A stretch of DNA of 64,000 nucleotides from Alphaproteobacteria bacterium (GTDB lineage Bacteria > Pseudomonadota > Alphaproteobacteria > Micropepsales > Micropepsaceae), in NCBI GenBank assembly GCA_028871345.1, contig JAGWNK010000017.1, positions 1 to 64,000 of the forward strand. The letters run 5' to 3'. Shown here in pieces: positions 61,833 to 64,000 of this stretch; positions within the stretch are counted from its first letter, which is position 1; each line of letters begins with the position of its first letter. Position numbers and translations under genes: made by a program. The notes under the pieces were generated by a model. That model did no database searches, was not told the DNA's origin, and worked only from the letters and a program-made list of their open reading frames with translations.

Positions 61833-64000
61833 CTACAGCGCCAGCTTCTCGGGCACCTTGTGCGCGATCCGCGGCACCGCCTTGGTCGCGGCTTCGATGT
61901 CCGCCTGCCCCGACTTGTCGCCGGTCTTCAGCTTGGCGACGCCGCGCTCGTAGAGGTAGCGCGGGTCGCCGGCATCGATCCTGGCGGCCGCCGAGAAATC
62001 GGCCAGCGCCTGGGCGTACTTCCCGAGGCGGAAATATGCATAGCCGCGCGACTCCAGGCCGGCGACCGACTGCGCGTCCTGCCCGATGACCCACGAGCAA
62101 TGACCGATCGCCTGGGCGAACGCATCGGTCCGTGCCAGCGAATTGCACAGTCCCGGCCGCACGTCCTTGGCGTCGGCGCCGAGCCTTTCGGCATGGGTGA
62201 AGTCCGCTGCCGCTTCGTCGTACTTGTCGGCGTGGTAGCGGATACCGGCGCGCTCGAGCACCAGGGCCCGGTCGTCGGGATGGGCACGCACCACGAGGTT
62301 CATGTCCGCTGCCGCACCGTCATAGTCGTGCAACTGCGCCAGGAGCTCGGCGTGCGTCTGGCGCAGCTTCAGGTCGTCGGGCGACGACTTGAGCGCCGTC
62401 TCGAGATCGGCTGCGGCGAGCCGGCTCTTGCCCATGCGCGAATAGGCCGAGGCGCGCGCGCTGTAGGGCTGCGGGCCGGCATCGGGATTGAGGCGGATGG
62501 CTTCCGTCAACTCGCTCACCGCCGCGTCGAACTGGCTGCTCTGCAGATAGGCAAGGCCCTGCGCCAGATGCGACGTGTAGGTGCCGTCCGCCGTGTCGGT
62601 GTGATTGGCGGCCATCAGCGTGCTGATGAGGCGCACGGCCCGGTCGGAATCGCCGATCTTCGCCGCCGCGATGGCGTCGTTGAACGCGATCTGCTCGCGG
62701 CTGTTGAGAGGCTTCGGCCCCAGCAGCGGCTTGACGTTGTTCTGCGACACCAGGCCGGACGAGCCGCCGCTGGGAAGGATGCGGATCTGCCCCAGATAGC
62801 TGATGGCGATCTCGAGCAGCGCCCTGGCGGTCTGGCTGCGGACGGCGCCGGTGCACAACGGCTGGTCGATCCGGCTCAGGAAGTCGCGGTGGACCGACAG
62901 GGTGTTGTTGGCCAGAGTCCAGTGCGCAGTGAACTCGATGTTGGCGGTCGAGACGTGGGAGTCGGTCGGCACGCTGGCGAAGCGGGCGTTCGCCGGGATC
63001 TGCAGCGTGTCATCCTCGGACTGGTGGACGCTGAAGCACGGCGTCGGGCTCGTGTCGTTGGCATCCTCGGAAACGTTGCCCATCGGGCCGTCGCCCGTCA
63101 GGCCGAGCACGCGAAGGCCGATCGGCATGTAGGCGACCTTGTCGCCGGTCAGCCAGTCGCCCCAGCCGGCGGACGTGAAATTGCCCGACACCGTGTAGCT
63201 CTTGCCGGGCACCAGCGGCGGGCCGCCCTTCAAGGTGCCGGTGGCGCCCTTGTAGCCGTGGGATTCCAGCATGGTCGAGGCGGCCTTCTCGGGGCCGATC
63301 GCCTGGACGGCGAGGCCGATGAGCCGCAGCAGGATCGAAGATGGACCTTCCGCCGTCGTCGTCGTGGTGCCGGTCAGGACACCCGTGGCGCTCAGCGTCA
63401 TCACGTTCTTGGTGTATTCGGAGGCCAGCCCCGGTTGCAGCGAAGGCATGGTGCCCAGCCGCGCGCCCTCGGCGGAAACATAGATCACGGGCTTGCCGTA
63501 TTCGGCATAAGGCAGCGAGCCGAACGGCGTCAGCGGATTGCTGCTGTCGATATAGAGGTTCAGCGACGGCACATAGCTGATGACATGGTCGAGCTGGGCG
63601 AAGGTGGGCACCTCGGTCAGCGTATAGGCGTTCGAGGAATTGAGCAGCACGCTCTGGCTCTCGATGCCTTTGGCCTTCAGCAGCGAGCGCACGATCACGT
63701 CGTGATCCTTGCAGTCGCCGTAGCCGTAGCCCAGGATGTCGTCGACGTTGTGCGGCACGAATGTGCTCTCGCCCAGTTCGAGGGCGATGTAGCGGACGTG
63801 GCTCGTCACCCATTCATAGATCTTGCGCGCCTGTTCGCGCTGATCGGTGACGCCGGCCGTGACCTTGTCGGCGAGTTCCTGCACCTTCGGAGTGACGGTG
63901 ACCTTGGAGCCGGCGAGCGCGTTGTAGGCGCGGCCGAGGTCGGCATAATCCTTGAAATTCGAGACGAAATAGCGCGGCAGCTGGTCCATGGGCGAGACCG
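61833..64000 (-). CDS. DUF3857-transglutaminase-TPR protein, 5' end beyond the window
   Basis: The open frame continues through the right edge: upstream of the Met at 63989 the codons read V-S-P, matching the V-S-P before the corresponding residue of the paralog at 58095-60896. So the annotated Met is internal and the N-terminus (signal peptide and DUF3857 domain) is missing here. The visible 720 residues contain the transglutaminase core (GYGYGDCKDHDVIVRSLLKAKGI, with Cys), the second beta domain and TPR units with DLETALKSSPDDLKLRQTHAELLAQLHDYDGAAADMNLVVRAHP. It is about 45% identical by eye to the paralog. Confidence 0.85.
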   Translation of the reverse strand, partial: VSPMDQLPRYFVSNFKDYADLGRAYNALAGSKVTVTPKVQELADKVTAGVTDQREQARKIYEWVTSHVRYIALELGESTFVPHNVDDILGYGYGDCKDHDVIVRSLLKAKGIESQSVLLNSSNAYTLTEVPTFAQLDHVISYVPSLNLYIDSSNPLTPFGSLPYAEYGKPVIYVSAEGARLGTMPSLQPGLASEYTKNVMTLSATGVLTGTTTTTAEGPSSILLRLIGLAVQAIGPEKAASTMLESHGYKGATGTLKGGPPLVPGKSYTVSGNFTSAGWGDWLTGDKVAYMPIGLRVLGLTGDGPMGNVSEDANDTSPTPCFSVHQSEDDTLQIPANARFASVPTDSHVSTANIEFTAHWTLANNTLSVHRDFLSRIDQPLCTGAVRSQTARALLEIAISYLGQIRILPSGGSSGLVSQNNVKPLLGPKPLNSREQIAFNDAIAAAKIGDSDRAVRLISTLMAANHTDTADGTYTSHLAQGLAYLQSSQFDAAVSELTEAIRLNPDAGPQPYSARASAYSRMGKSRLAAADLETALKSSPDDLKLRQTHAELLAQLHDYDGAAADMNLVVRAHPDDRALVLERAGIRYHADKYDEAAADFTHAERLGADAKDVRPGLCNSLARTDAFAQAIGHCSWVIGQDAQSVAGLESRGYAYFRLGKYAQALADFSAAARIDAGDPRYLYERGVAKLKTGDKSGQADIEAATKAVPRIAHKVPEKLAL

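Overview
The window is 64 kb of high-GC DNA (roughly 65% by eye) that looks like a chromosome segment of an alphaproteobacterium. Pointers are the lrp-trxB-lysR arrangement, a NodT-type outer-membrane lipoprotein, small UrcA, DUF3297 and DUF6491 family proteins, an EF-G-like GTPase next to ordinary housekeeping genes, and CIRCE control of groESL. A Rhizomicrobium/Micropepsaceae-like or related lineage would fit, but I cannot prove genus or order from sequence alone. I see no prophage, insertion-sequence transposase, CRISPR array or rRNA; one tRNA gene (Ser, anticodon GGA) is present.

Layout. 1-8.7 kb: a secreted HELFH metalloprotease-like protein, two paralogous MASE1 sensor histidine kinases with no response regulator nearby, and the lrp / trxB-lysR divergon. 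8.7-11.8 kb: a promoter-structured RNA-terminator unit (probable new small RNA), then lemA and two TPM-domain genes and a HAD phosphatase. 12-15 kb: an Arg/Tyr-rich secreted protein, a bacteriohemerythrin, a composite palindromic repeat and a PAS chemoreceptor. 15.9-22 kb: EF-G-like GTPase, AmpG-like MFS permease, an aspartate-type aminotransferase and small proteins. 22-31 kb: envelope block with an efflux outer-membrane lipoprotein, an MBOAT/SGNH O-acylation pair, a four-gene MlaE/MlaF/MlaD/PqiC-like lipid transport operon and an extended CDF metal exporter. 31-35 kb: tRNA-Ser, then a small lipid A / lipid-linked sugar modification set (GT2, LAB_N protein, ArnT-like GT).

35.4-39.4 kb: the most notable operon. 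A lysine 2,3-aminomutase-type radical SAM enzyme is followed with almost no spacing by two different ATP-grasp ligases and a Cys-rich DUF3109-like protein. This suggests an uncharacterised pathway that makes beta-lysine (or another beta-amino acid) and couples it into a peptide. 39.3-42.5 kb on the other strand: znuA-like binding protein, porin and EamA permease. 42.6-49.6 kb: a Thr/Ser dehydratase, a lipoprotein, thrS-infC (infC reads from an AUA codon), a beta-barrel protein and a secreted hydrolase. 49.8-53.2 kb: a methyltransferase gene broken by an in-frame amber codon, and several small envelope proteins. 53.3-54.7 kb: two adjacent toxin-antitoxin modules (ParDE-like and AbrB/PemK). 54.7-58 kb: groESL with CIRCE and a Crp/Fnr regulator. 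58-64 kb: two large paralogous DUF3857-transglutaminase-TPR proteins flanking a methyltransferase; the second runs off the right edge.

Many long open frames on the strand opposite to real genes are GC-skew shadows and were left out. Starts were moved from the longest possible frame wherever a Shine-Dalgarno sequence, signal peptide or domain boundary pointed to a better one.
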